From Candidatus Methylomirabilota bacterium (GTDB lineage Bacteria; Methylomirabilota; Methylomirabilia; Methylomirabilales; Methylomirabilaceae), in contig PQAM01000008.1 of the NCBI GenBank assembly GCA_003104975.1, positions 186,001 to 250,000 on the forward strand: a DNA stretch of 64,000 bases, written 5' to 3'. The notes below the pieces were generated by a model. It had not been told where the DNA came from, searched no databases, and was given only the letters and a program-made list of their open reading frames with translations. Below are positions 51,722-60,071 of this stretch, piece by piece. Made by a program: the position numbers and the translations under genes. The stretch's first letter is position 1, and each line of letters opens with the position of its first letter.

Positions 51722-52528
51722 TCACGGTTTCTCCACCGTCACAATTCTGGTAGAACCGCACCGCAGGAATTTCCCCAGCGCCAGGTCGAACGTCATCACG
51801 CGGGAAAAGAGGGCGTCGAAACCTGGGGCCTCCTTCCGTTGGCGGAAGAGGAGCGACGGAGGGAACAGCATCGTCAGGATGTTCATGCTCCGGACCTCAA
51901 TAAGCCGCAGATTGTGTGCCTGCAACAGGCGCGTCAACTCCGGCCAGGTGAAGGTCTTAAACTGCATCTCCTTCCACTCCCGCAGGTGTCCACCCTTGGT
52001 CGTCAGAGCCTGCCACAGCTCTTTCGGCAGATAGAGCAGGTCGGGACACCACTTCGAATCGATCTCGAACGAAATCAGGCCGCGCGGAGCGCAAACCCGG
52101 ACCATTTCTCTCAATACCACATCGACTGCGGTAAAGTTGTGGCCGATGACATCGCCGTAGGCCACCATCGCCTGGGCGCATCCGTCTTCGAATGGCAGTC
52201 TGGTGATGTCGCCGGTTACAAAGCCGACGTTGGACCGACCATCACATCGTCTGCGGGCCGCCTCGATCATCTGACCCGAGATGTCGATTCCGATCACCGG
52301 ACCGCGCCGTCCGGTCAGCAGGATCGTCTGCTTGCCCGTCCCGCACCCCAGGTCAATTGCCAGGCCGTCGGGCCGCTCGCGGTTAATCCACTCGACCGTT
52401 TCTTGATACACCCGGTAGCATTCGGCGAAATAAAACTGGCTCTCGATCTGGTCGTACTCCGCCAGCATGGCGTTATAGACCGCCGCCACATGGGAGCCGA
52501 CATCATGCCGGTTATGCTGAGCCGTCAT
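51722..52528 (-). CDS. Class I SAM-dependent methyltransferase
   Basis: A 268-aa protein with motif I LAIDLGCGTGKQTILLTG near residue 53, VIGIDISGQMIEAARRRC (motif II), GFVTGDITRLPFEDGCAQAM and LREMVRVCAPRGLISFEID. The order and spacing match Methyltransf_11/25 enzymes. ATG 52528 lacks a clear ribosome site but fits the family start. It follows the alanine dehydrogenase gene by 23 nt and may be translated by coupling. Substrate unknown. Confidence 0.8.
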   Translation of the reverse strand: MTAQHNRHDVGSHVAAVYNAMLAEYDQIESQFYFAECYRVYQETVEWINRERPDGLAIDLGCGTGKQTILLTGRRGPVIGIDISGQMIEAARRRCDGRSNVGFVTGDITRLPFEDGCAQAMVAYGDVIGHNFTAVDVVLREMVRVCAPRGLISFEIDSKWCPDLLYLPKELWQALTTKGGHLREWKEMQFKTFTWPELTRLLQAHNLRLIEVRSMNILTMLFPPSLLFRQRKEAPGFDALFSRVMTFDLALGKFLRCGSTRIVTVEKP

Positions 52529-52551
52529 AGGAGAGGGGACGTCGTCTCGCG

Positions 52552-53670
52552 TTATTGCTTGGCCGCCTGCAAGGGTGGAAGATAGGCCAGGCCGTGCGCA
52601 TCGGCGACAGCGGGATGGGTGACCTGACCGAGGGCAATGTTCAGTCCCAGCGCAAGTTCCTGACACTCCAACACCGCCTGGCGCCAGCCGCGGTCGGCCA
52701 GTCGGAGGGCATAGGGAAGGGTGACATTGGTAAGCGCAAAGGTCGAGGTCCTGGCGAAGGCGCCGGGCATATTGGCGACACAATAGTGGAGGATACCGTC
52801 TACGACATAGACAGGATCGCTGTGAGAGGTAGGGTGGCTGGTCTCGATGCAGCCGCCCTGGTCGATGGCCACGTCGACAATGACCGATCCCGGCTTCATG
52901 AGCACGATCATCTCTCGGGTGACCAGCTTGGGCGCCCTGGCCCCGGAGATATAGACCGCTCCGATCAGGATGTCGGCCCGCCGCACGCACTCTTCGATGC
53001 TCATCTGATTGGAAATGAGGGTCGTCACATTTTCGGGCAGGATCTCGTCAAGGCGGCGCATACGGGACTGGTCGATATCCAACAGATAGACCCAGGCGCC
53101 CATTCCGGCCGCCACCCGTGCGGCGTTAGCCCCGACGGTACCGCCGCCCAGGATGACGACGGTGGCGGGGGGGACCCCGGGGACCCCGCCGATCAATACG
53201 CCCCGCCCGCCATACGGGGTGGCCAGGTAGTGCGCCCCGATGTGAACCGCCATCCGTCCGGCAATCTCGCTCATCGGCTCAAGCAGCGGCTTTCGCCCGT
53301 CCGGCGTCTGTACGGTCTCGTACGCTACCGCCACCACCCCCCGCGCAAGGAGTCGTTTGGTCAGTTCGGGCATGGGCGCCAGATGCAGGTAGGTAAACAG
53401 TACCTGTCCCTCCCGGAGCATCTCGCACTCATGATGGATCGGCTCTTTGACCTTGCAGATGAGGTCGGCCTCACCATAGACGGCCTGCGGATCGTCCGCC
53501 AACTCCGCCCCGGCCTTGGCGTAAGCCTCGTCCGGCAGGCCCGAGCCGACCCCGGCCCCTCGCTGGACCAGCACGCGGTGTCCATGCGCCCGCAGCGCCT
53601 TTACGCCGGCCGGTATGACCGCGACCCGGTTCTCAGCCTCTTTAATCTCTTTTGGGACCCCAATGACCAT
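52552..53670 (-). CDS. ald: Alanine dehydrogenase
   Basis: A 372-aa NAD-dependent enzyme (family length about 370) interconverting alanine and pyruvate plus ammonia. N-terminal VGVPKEIKEAENRVAV-type start (here MVIGVPKEIKEAENRVAVIP), substrate His and Lys region KVKEPIHHECEML, and Rossmann motif VVILGGGTVGANAARVAAGM near residue 170. LHYCVANMPGAFARTST near 300 is also typical. Possible role in nitrogen assimilation or redox balance. The neighbour methyltransferase gene lies downstream. Confidence 0.94.
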   Translation of the reverse strand: MVIGVPKEIKEAENRVAVIPAGVKALRAHGHRVLVQRGAGVGSGLPDEAYAKAGAELADDPQAVYGEADLICKVKEPIHHECEMLREGQVLFTYLHLAPMPELTKRLLARGVVAVAYETVQTPDGRKPLLEPMSEIAGRMAVHIGAHYLATPYGGRGVLIGGVPGVPPATVVILGGGTVGANAARVAAGMGAWVYLLDIDQSRMRRLDEILPENVTTLISNQMSIEECVRRADILIGAVYISGARAPKLVTREMIVLMKPGSVIVDVAIDQGGCIETSHPTSHSDPVYVVDGILHYCVANMPGAFARTSTFALTNVTLPYALRLADRGWRQAVLECQELALGLNIALGQVTHPAVADAHGLAYLPPLQAAKQ

Positions 53671-53690
53671 CGCAACTCTACAAGTTTTTC

Positions 53691-53723
53691 CCCTCTCCCT
53701 CTGGGAGAGGGTGCGGGTGAGGG
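53691..53723. repeat. CCCTCTCCCTCTGGGAGAGGG-type palindromic repeat
   Basis: CCCTCTCCCT pairs with GGGAGAGGG, followed by GTGCGGGTGAGGG. A relative lies within the SCO gene at 57021-57060. Found just upstream of ald. Confidence 0.65.
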
Positions 53724-53836
53724 CACTTGCTGTGCAGACAGTGACATATGATCCTTGACAATGTCAAGGATCGATCCCTCCACGCCATACGTCAGGCGCA
53801 GGTGGCGCGCCCATTGGCGTGAAAATCCCGCGGCTC

Positions 53837-53937
53837 CGTCATTGCGAGCGACCAACGAGAGCGCGGCAATCTTACTGTACTCTACGCTGCGAAAGACGGT
53901 GAGATTGCTTCGGTCGCTGCGCTCCCTCGCAATGACG
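53837..53937. repeat. Palindromic repeat CGTCATTGCGAG type, copy 2
   Basis: CGTCATTGCGAGCGACCAAC at one end is mirrored by CTCGCAATGACG at the other, with GCGGCAATCTT / GAGATTGCTTCG inside. Closely related to copy 3 at 54701-54790. Confidence 0.8.
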
Positions 53938-53954
53938 TGAGTGGAGGGCTTTGT

Positions 53955-54641
53955 TCAGTCCAGGCACAGCCGTTCGAGAAGGGTGAGATCCAGATATTCG
54001 AGACTTCTGGCAACAAGTTCCGCGCCGGTGAAGTCCTGCCCCTTGGTATAGTCGTTGTAGATCACCGCGCAGGGCAGACCCGCACCCTGAGCCGCCTTGA
54101 ACCCCTTTTCAGAGTCTTCGATTACCAGGACCTCAGAGCTGTCGCATCCGAGGCTCGCAGCGCACCGGGTATAGAGCGCCGCATTCTTCTCGCCGGCGTG
54201 CTGGCCGAAGATCGGATCAAAGACATCGAGCGCCTCGGGGATCTGCGCCTTCAGCAGCGCGATGATCTGCTCTTCGTGGGTGACCGACACGATCGCCAGT
54301 CGAACACCCCGATCGATCGCCTCGCGGATGATCCCGGCGACGCCGGGCCGAAGCGGCAGCCCACCGACCCGCTTCAGATATAACGCCTTTTTCAGCTCGA
54401 ACAACTCCGGCACGATCCGGTCGATGTCGGCCTCTGAAAGCGGCGTCTGGGCCGAGAGCGCGAGTCGCATCCGCCGGGCATTGCCGGGGATCTTCAGCAG
54501 TTCCCGGAACTCCTCCCAGCTCCAGCGGATATTGAATCCCATCTGCGCAAACGCCTCGTTGCAGGCGACCAGATGGCCGTTCCGCTCCGTATCGGCCAGC
54601 GTCCCATCAACGTCGAAGATCATCGCCTTGAGTCTGCCCAT
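53955..54641 (-). CDS. HAD-superfamily hydrolase (CbbY-like)
   Basis: A 228-aa phosphatase-like protein. Motif I AMIFDVDGTLADTE (nucleophile Asp), Thr/Ser motif II in LAIVSVTHEEQI, Lys in FGQHAGEKNAALYTR and motif IV VLVIEDSEKGFKAA form the complete HAD set. The helical cap between residues 20 and 90 fits the CbbY/beta-phosphoglucomutase subfamily. Likely a sugar-phosphate phosphatase. Start ATG 54641 is a compromise; GTG 54665 and ATG 54623 are alternatives, none with an ideal ribosome site. Confidence 0.82.
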   Translation of the reverse strand: MGRLKAMIFDVDGTLADTERNGHLVACNEAFAQMGFNIRWSWEEFRELLKIPGNARRMRLALSAQTPLSEADIDRIVPELFELKKALYLKRVGGLPLRPGVAGIIREAIDRGVRLAIVSVTHEEQIIALLKAQIPEALDVFDPIFGQHAGEKNAALYTRCAASLGCDSSEVLVIEDSEKGFKAAQGAGLPCAVIYNDYTKGQDFTGAELVARSLEYLDLTLLERLCLD

Positions 54642-54700
54642 CGCTCCTGTGACTCTTTCGCTCACTACCGATTTACCGCCCTCCTCGATCCAAAGGTCCG

Positions 54701-54790
54701 GTCATTGCGAGCGACCAAGGGGAGCGCGGCAATCTCGCCGTTGTTATTCCGAAGCACTGCGAGATTGCTTCGGCTTTGCCCCGCAATGAC
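54701..54790. repeat. Palindromic repeat CGTCATTGCGAG type, copy 3
   Basis: GTCATTGCGAGCGACCAAGG mirrors CCCCGCAATGAC, with GCGGCAATCTCG and GAGATTGCTTCGG inside. Lies between the HAD and multicopper oxidase genes. Confidence 0.8.
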
Positions 54791-55012
54791 TTGGCCGTTA
54801 ACGAAAGATAGTACGTCGATGGGTGGGGGAGCAAGCAGAATCTAGGGTTTGATCAGTTGCTTCGAGGCTCTTGTCGTACAAAACGTGACAGCGAAATCAC
54901 ATTTTTGTCTACAGACCTTCTCGACATCCGGATTTATCTTAAATGGAGGGGTGGTTTCATGCGTTTTGTCTCTTCCGTCCGAGGGCGGAGATAGAGCAAG
55001 GAGCGAACGGAG

Positions 55013-56923
55013 ATGTCGCTACACATATTGAAGCCGGTGGCGAGCAGAAAGGAAAAGCTCGTCGGCCGTTATATCCAGCAGGTCAGGGAGATCGCCAAGG
55101 CGCGGCTGAGCCGGCGGGAACTACTCAGGATGGGGCTGGTCATGAGCGGCGGCGGCCTGGCAGGCTTGCACGGGTTAGGAAACGCGCGTCTCTCCTGGGC
55201 TCACTCCGAGAGTGAGTCGTCACCGGTCTGCCTGGGTATTCCGCAAGATGTCTGGATCAACGATCCGACGACACTCATCAGCCCGCGTAACACCCCATTC
55301 GTCGATCCGCTGCCGATTCCCCCCGTCGTCCAGACGACCATCCTGAACCCGACACCGACGAAGGGGCCGAATCTCGTGGCGTCGGCGGTTACCGGTTTTA
55401 CGGAAGCGCCAAGGCCCGACCACCAGCGCTGGGAGGAGTTCGGAGGGAGCGCGACCGGCCCCGGCTTCAGTGGCCCACAGTATGAGCTGATCGAGCAGGC
55501 GATCTCCCACAACTACTATCCGGCCGTAGACGGCGTGCCGCCCGGCACCATCTGGGCGTTCGTCGACGCCACCAACGGGAACGCCGGCGCCCTTCGGATC
55601 AAGGCCAGGTACGGGGAGCCGGTCGTCGTGCGGATTCACAACGCGTTATCGAATCTGAACGACGGGTTCGGCTGTAATCAGACCTCGACCCACCTGCACA
55701 ACGGCCACACCGCCTCGGAATCCGACGGCGGGCCATTTCACTTCTATCAGGCGGGGCAGTTCAAGGACTTCCATCACGCCAGCGTCCGGGCCGGCTTTGC
55801 CAGCACCCACCCGACCAGCAACTTCAACGGCAGGACCGTCCCAGGTGATGTCCGGGAGACCATGAGCTTCCTCTGGCTCCACGACCATCGAGTCGGCTTT
55901 ACCGCGCAGAATGTCTACAAGGGGCTGGCTATGTTCTATCACCTCTTCAGCGACGACATCGACCTGGACACCGACGATGAGACGACCGGATTGAGACTTC
56001 CGAGCGGCGAATTCGACATCCCGATGATCCTGACCGATAAGGTCTTTGACCCTACGACCGGACAGCTCTTCTTCGACCTCTTCAACCTGGATGGGATCCT
56101 GGGCGATAAGTTTGCCGTCAACGGTAAGATCCAGCCCTTCCTGGAGGTGAAGCGGCGTCGGTATCGCTTCCGCATCCTGGACGGCGGGCCGTCACGCGTC
56201 TATGAACTGTTTCTGAGCAATGGTCGAAACTTCATCCAGCTCAGCAACGACGGCAACCTGTTACCGCGGGCGCTCGCCCGTCGGAGCATCACGCTGGGGG
56301 TGGCGGAGCGGGTAGATGTCATCGTAGACTTCACCGATGCGCAGATCGGCGAGAGGATCTATCTGCAGAATCGGCTGGAACAGCTCGACGGCCGCGGTCC
56401 CACCGGCAAGCTGATTGAGCCCACCAATCTTGTCGAGTTCCGGGTTGAAGGCGACGCGGCGGACGATAGCCGGGCCTATCAGGAGGGCGAGGCGCTGCTC
56501 CCACTTCCGGACCTGCAACCGGTCGCGCGCGAACGCCGCTTCGCGTTTGACCGATCCAACGGCGCCTGGACGATTAATGGGGAGTTCGTGAGCGAAGACC
56601 TGAACCGCCCACCCAACTTCCGACTGCCGCAGGATACCGCCGAGATCTGGACGTTGACCAGCGCCGGCGGCTGGCAACACCCGGTCCATCCCCATCAGGA
56701 AGAATTCATCCTCTTGGAACGGGACGGCAAAGCCGTTCCGATTGACGAGGTCGCCAGAAAGGACATCGTCAGGATCGGTATGAATGCCGGAGGGAGACAG
56801 AATAGCGGCAAGGCCAAGTTCTTCAGGCAGTTCCGCGACTGGTTCGGCGACTACCCGATGCACTGCCACAACACGCTTCATGAAGACCACGCCATGATGT
56901 TGCTGTTTGAGGTGGTGCCGTAA
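55013..56923 (+). CDS. Tat-exported multicopper oxidase
   Basis: A 636-aa blue-copper oxidase. A twin-arginine signal (LSRRELLRMGLVMSGGGLAG, residues 33-52) sends it folded to the periplasm. Copper sites: THLHNGHT near 226, LWLHDHRVGF near 288, HPVHPHQEEF near 560 and MHCHNTLHEDHAMML near 615, which supply all type 1, 2 and 3 ligands, including the type 1 Cys and axial Met. Substrate may be Cu(I), Mn(II), phenols or bilirubin-like compounds; CotA-like enzymes are the closest in layout. AAGGAG precedes the ATG. The SCO gene follows 17 nt later, fitting copper delivery. Confidence 0.9.
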   Translation: MSLHILKPVASRKEKLVGRYIQQVREIAKARLSRRELLRMGLVMSGGGLAGLHGLGNARLSWAHSESESSPVCLGIPQDVWINDPTTLISPRNTPFVDPLPIPPVVQTTILNPTPTKGPNLVASAVTGFTEAPRPDHQRWEEFGGSATGPGFSGPQYELIEQAISHNYYPAVDGVPPGTIWAFVDATNGNAGALRIKARYGEPVVVRIHNALSNLNDGFGCNQTSTHLHNGHTASESDGGPFHFYQAGQFKDFHHASVRAGFASTHPTSNFNGRTVPGDVRETMSFLWLHDHRVGFTAQNVYKGLAMFYHLFSDDIDLDTDDETTGLRLPSGEFDIPMILTDKVFDPTTGQLFFDLFNLDGILGDKFAVNGKIQPFLEVKRRRYRFRILDGGPSRVYELFLSNGRNFIQLSNDGNLLPRALARRSITLGVAERVDVIVDFTDAQIGERIYLQNRLEQLDGRGPTGKLIEPTNLVEFRVEGDAADDSRAYQEGEALLPLPDLQPVARERRFAFDRSNGAWTINGEFVSEDLNRPPNFRLPQDTAEIWTLTSAGGWQHPVHPHQEEFILLERDGKAVPIDEVARKDIVRIGMNAGGRQNSGKAKFFRQFRDWFGDYPMHCHNTLHEDHAMMLLFEVVP

Positions 56924-56940
56924 GAAAGGATAGAGACGTC

Positions 56941-57714
56941 ATGAGCAGGCGACAATTCCTCGGTTCCCTTACAGGGACTCTTATTGGTTCGACCATCATT
57001 GGTTCTACCTCCCCTGCACCCCCTCCCTCCCCCTCCGAGGGGGAAGGGGACGGGTGGGGGCATGCGGATCGATGCCCTCCGTCGATGACCGTCGCCGAAG
57101 CGCGTCGAAGGCGCCGCTTCCCGAACGTCGTCCTCCGCACCCATGAGAACACGGCGGTCAGGTTCTACGACGACCTGATCAAGGGCAAGACCGTTATGAT
57201 CAACTTCATGTATACGGCCTGCAAAGACGACTGCCTGCTCACAACCGCGAATCTGGCTCAGGTCCAGAACATCCTTGGTGATCGCGTTGGGCGCGATATC
57301 TTCTTCTACTCGATCACCCTCGATCCGGCGCACGACACACCTGCCGTGCTCAAGCGGTATGCTCACCGCTTTCGCGTGCGACCGGGTTGGCTCTTTTTGA
57401 CTGGGACGAAGGACGATATCGGACGGCTGCGCCGCGCATTCGGTGACGACCCGTCCCAAGACATTCGCCGATCGCAGCATCTCAACATGGTCCGATACGG
57501 GATCGAGCCGCTGGAGCGGTGGGAAGGCTGCCCGGCCCTTGTCCCCTCCGAATCGATCGCTCGCTACATCACCTGGCTGGAGCCGAACAAGCAGGGTGTA
57601 GGGTGCGGGGGGGTGGACAGCAGGTGGCGACGCGTCGTCGATGGCAGGCGAAGCATGGACAGCGCAGCCTGCCAGCGCCGATTCGAGCCGTACAGGGACG
57701 TACGGCGAGATTAA
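56941..57714 (+). CDS. SCO1/SenC-family copper chaperone with repeat-derived ends
   Basis: A 257-aa thioredoxin-fold protein. Tat-like signal MSRRQFLGSLTGTLIGST, then a low-complexity Pro/Ser/Glu/Gly stretch (PPPSPSEGEGDG) encoded by a palindromic repeat. The core holds MINFMYTACKDDC (CxxxC copper ligands near residue 90) and the third ligand His in RRSQHLNMVRYG near 183. The last ~35 residues (from GVGCGG on) are encoded by copy A of a 127-bp repeat and are not SCO-like. Expected role is copper insertion or thiol redox for the preceding oxidase. Confidence 0.85.
   Translation: MSRRQFLGSLTGTLIGSTIIGSTSPAPPPSPSEGEGDGWGHADRCPPSMTVAEARRRRRFPNVVLRTHENTAVRFYDDLIKGKTVMINFMYTACKDDCLLTTANLAQVQNILGDRVGRDIFFYSITLDPAHDTPAVLKRYAHRFRVRPGWLFLTGTKDDIGRLRRAFGDDPSQDIRRSQHLNMVRYGIEPLERWEGCPALVPSESIARYITWLEPNKQGVGCGGVDSRWRRVVDGRRSMDSAACQRRFEPYRDVRRD
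57021..57060. repeat. Palindromic repeat inside SCO gene (N-terminal part)
   Basis: CCCTCCCCCTCC is followed by GAGGGGGAAGGGG and ACGGGTGGGGG; the layout matches the repeat at 53691-53723. It is read in frame just after the signal sequence. Confidence 0.6.
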
Positions 57715-57737
57715 GCGGAGGCGCCTGCTGTCCACCC
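57611..57737. repeat. 127-bp structured repeat, copy A
   Basis: Bounded by a perfect 14-bp inverted repeat (GGGTGGACAGCAGG at 57611, CCTGCTGTCCACCC at 57724). The body is almost identical to copy B at 61201-61327 and contains a hairpin GCCGTACA-GGGA-CGTACGGC. It supplies the 3' end and stop codon of the SCO gene. Confidence 0.85.
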
Positions 57738-57938
57738 TGTAAACCACATACCCTGTCTTTTCTACCCTCTTGTAGGACAACTACCAATATCGGATTCCTC
57801 AAAATCCCACAGGAAAATCCGCCAATTTCTGATATGCAGCGCCCCGAGTCTGCTCCACACTTCATGGAGAGCGTGGGAAGAGGACCATGGTGGAGCTAAA
57901 TAGACGGCAGGGAAGGAGAGCGTCTACGGAGGGGGCAG

Positions 57939-58244
57939 ATGGCGACTATTGTGAAGTATTCCACTGAACGAAGGGCGCGCAACAGCTTTCCTTATGAGAT
58001 TATTTCGCCACCGTTCCCCAGTCGGTGCTGCTCGCGTAGGATGGCGCGGGTGGGAGCGGTACAGGAGGAGGACGAAGAGAAATTTTACTACCGGCGCTGT
58101 GAGAGCTGCGGTTTTACGGTCCGCGAGTTTCTATCAACCCTCGATCCGAAGCGAAGCGTGGGCGCGGCGACTTCTATCGCGGATCCGACGTGGCGCTGGA
58201 TTGCGCGTGTTCAGCGCCAGGCGAGCGCTGAACACGCAGCATGA
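57939..58244 (+). CDS. Small Cys-containing hypothetical protein
   Basis: A 101-aa protein with GGAGGGGGCAG just before the ATG. The middle (EDEEKFYYRRCESCGFTVRE, with an earlier SRCCSRR) looks like a small zinc-ribbon or treble-clef unit with CC...CxxC ligands. No signal peptide. The last 35 residues (from DPKRSV on) are less regular and may be past the true domain. Unknown family; a zinc-binding regulator or RNA-binding protein is a guess. Confidence 0.5.
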   Translation: MATIVKYSTERRARNSFPYEIISPPFPSRCCSRRMARVGAVQEEDEEKFYYRRCESCGFTVREFLSTLDPKRSVGAATSIADPTWRWIARVQRQASAEHAA

Positions 58245-58353
58245 ATTCGTATCGGCGAGTAGGGTGCCGAAGGGGGGATCAGGGGGACTCAATGCGGAAA
58301 TGAATATGCCTATGGGGTCGCCTGGGGGCGTTGGTGAACTCTGAAGCCACAGG

Positions 58354-58464
58354 TTATCCCAGCCAGATCAGCAGCTTTGTCACATACCGCATCGCAAACA
58401 TCGAGGCCAACAGCAGGGCCATCCCCAAAACCAACTGCACGTGGCGCCACTTATCAGGTTGCAT
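58354..58464 (-). CDS. 36-aa single-helix membrane protein
   Basis: A very short gene read MQPDKWRHVQLVLGMALLLA then SMFAMRYVTKLLIWLG, stop TAA at 58354. One membrane helix (VQLVLGMALLLASMFAM) with a basic N-terminal side suggests an inner-membrane miniprotein. GGAAGGGG lies 1-8 nt before ATG 58464. It follows the selenoprotein frame by 46 nt on the same strand, so a shared transcript is likely. Function unknown. Confidence 0.6.
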   Translation of the reverse strand: MQPDKWRHVQLVLGMALLLASMFAMRYVTKLLIWLG

Positions 58465-58510
58465 ACCCCTTCCTCATGCACGCCGACGACCGTCGGCCTC
58501 TTTATACCGC

Positions 58511-58726
58511 TCAGGTCCCGCCAAACCCGATGGTTACCTTACCCTGCTCTACAATGACAGGGACATCGCGTGAGCCCTTCGAAAATTCCAACATCCGGGC
58601 CAAGGCTTGGGGATCCTTCTGGACGTTGAGGTACGTGAATGGGACGTTTCGTTTGGCATAGTCCTCACGGGCCGCCTGGGTATAGGGTCAGGTATCCTTC
58701 CCGTAGATGATGACCGGTGCTTCCAT
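58511..58726 (-). CDS. UXX-star-type glutaredoxin-like selenoprotein (in-frame UGA = Sec)
   Basis: A 71-residue protein read through a TGA at codon 13 (58690-58688). Before it: MEAPVIIYGKDT; after it: PYTQAAREDYAKRNVPFTYL, NVQKDPQALARMLEFSKGSR and DVPVIVEQGKVTIGFGGT, then stop TGA 58513-58511. The Sec replaces the first Cys of a glutaredoxin CPYC motif (here U-P-Y-T), and VPVIVE...GGT is the cis-Pro/GSH-binding end of the fold. This matches the UXX-star selenoprotein family as I remember it. GGAGG lies 5 nt before ATG 58726. A hairpin with a G-containing CGUGA loop starting about 19 nt after the UGA could be the bacterial SECIS. Expected role: thiol or selenol redox in the cytoplasm. Confidence 0.8.
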
Positions 58727-58766
58727 GGCTTCCTCCATCGGCTTCAGTCCTTCTGATCTCGGCCGG

Positions 58767-59111
58767 TCAGACTCGTGTTGTGTATCGGTCGGCCTCTGTG
58801 GTCAGCCGCTCGTACGCTCGCTTGATCTCGCGAATCTGCGGGTAGAGCTCCTGGATCCTCTCATGGGGAAGTGGAATGACCCGGCTCAATTGAGTCAGCC
58901 GCTCCCCAAGCAGCTTGGCCTGCTTGAGGATCTCGATCTTCTGTTGTGCCGGCGCGGAAAGCGTCGCCTCTTCCAGAAGTGCCAGCATCCCGTCCTCGTC
59001 GCGTGCCTGGTACAGCGCCTCCAACTGTTGCGCCTGGTTCTCCGTGAGGCCGCTTTCCACCAGGGTGTGGAGGGCCTTCATCCGATCGATTCGATATCGA
59101 ATATCGAGCAT
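58767..59111 (-). CDS. Hypothetical helical protein upstream of the selenoprotein
   Basis: A 114-aa soluble, mostly helical protein (LVESGLTENQAQQLEALYQA, ILKQAKLLGERLTQLSRVI, ELYPQIREIKRAYERLTTEA) with coiled-coil character and no Cys. AAGGAG lies 6 nt before ATG 59111; longer frames upstream would run through the promoter. It leads the small operon 59111 to 58354 (this gene, selenoprotein, miniprotein), 40 nt before the selenoprotein start. Family and function unknown. Confidence 0.6.
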   Translation of the reverse strand: MLDIRYRIDRMKALHTLVESGLTENQAQQLEALYQARDEDGMLALLEEATLSAPAQQKIEILKQAKLLGERLTQLSRVIPLPHERIQELYPQIREIKRAYERLTTEADRYTTRV

Positions 59112-59208
59112 GGTCTCTCCTTCGTGCACCGTCCAATCATCATTACGCCGCGTGCATCTTAGCACACCTTGTGCCTTACCACCAATGTCTGAACATATGG
59201 AGGTGAAT

Positions 59209-59246
59209 GGTGATTTTATATCACCAAAATTACGGCATTTTGTCAA
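59209..59246 (-). promoter_or_regulatory. Promoter with overlapping palindrome for the selenoprotein operon
   Basis: On the minus strand TTGACA (59246-59241), 17-nt spacer, TGATAT (59223-59218). The palindrome GGTGAT-N5-ATCACC (59209-59225) covers the -10 box, so it could be an operator for a dimeric repressor. Confidence 0.5.
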
Positions 59247-59361
59247 CGACCCGGTAATCGCCTTGACGCCCATCCGCCACGACCCGGCTGTATGTGATAT
59301 ATTATGCTCGGTATGCAGTGTCTCGTGTTGAGCGACTAGTGGGGGAGGGACCGAACCCGGC

Positions 59362-60027
59362 ATGAAATTCCCGTTTACCCTTGATCGTCTGGCTGCGCAA
59401 GACATCCGGATGATCTTCCGTGTCGTCGCCGAGTTTGTCGACGGATTGGAGGCGCTTGCCGCGATTCCGCCCGCGGTCTCCGTCTTCGGATCGACCCATA
59501 TCGGACGAGATGACCCCGCCTATACGATGGCGGAACAGATCGGTCGCCTGTTGGTTCAGAATGGGTATGCCGTCCTGACCGGCGGGGGTCCCGGGGCCAT
59601 GGAGGCGGCCAACAAGGGCGCCTTTGAGGCGGGCGGCGTATCGATCGGCCTCAATATCGAACTCCCCCAACAGCAGGAACCTAATCGATACCTGACCAAC
59701 CTTGTGAATTTTCAGCACTTCTTTGTTCGGAAGGTCATGTTCGTGAAGCATTCCGTCGCGTTTGTTATCCTGCCGGGCGGCTTCGGCACGCTGGACGAGC
59801 TGTTTGAATCGATCACGCTGATCCAGACCAGAAAGATCAAGCCGTTTCCGGTCATTCTGGCGGGGAACGATTACTGGCGTGGCCTGGGGGAGTGGCTGCG
59901 TGATCCGGTCATGCACGGGGGGAAGATTACACCGAACGACCTCACACTGCTCAAGACGGCCCATAATCCTGAGGAGGTCATTCGGATCATCAAGGATTCT
60001 TCGATCTCCGAATTTCATACCCCGTAG
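59362..60027 (+). CDS. LOG-family protein (TIGR00730-like)
   Basis: A 221-aa Rossmann-like protein. SVFGSTHIGRDDPAYTMAEQ, LTGGGPGAMEAANKGAFEAG and VILPGGFGTLDELFE (residues 133-147) are the LOG/lysine-decarboxylase-like signatures; members act as nucleoside-5'-monophosphate phosphoribohydrolases or bind nucleotides. The start ATG 59362 is followed by FPFTLDRLAAQDIRMIFR. It is followed by nth after 44 nt. Confidence 0.82.
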   Translation: MKFPFTLDRLAAQDIRMIFRVVAEFVDGLEALAAIPPAVSVFGSTHIGRDDPAYTMAEQIGRLLVQNGYAVLTGGGPGAMEAANKGAFEAGGVSIGLNIELPQQQEPNRYLTNLVNFQHFFVRKVMFVKHSVAFVILPGGFGTLDELFESITLIQTRKIKPFPVILAGNDYWRGLGEWLRDPVMHGGKITPNDLTLLKTAHNPEEVIRIIKDSSISEFHTP

Positions 60028-60071
60028 CCCGCTATGGTCGTCGGCGTCCCGAGGCCCTTGAGGACAGGGAG

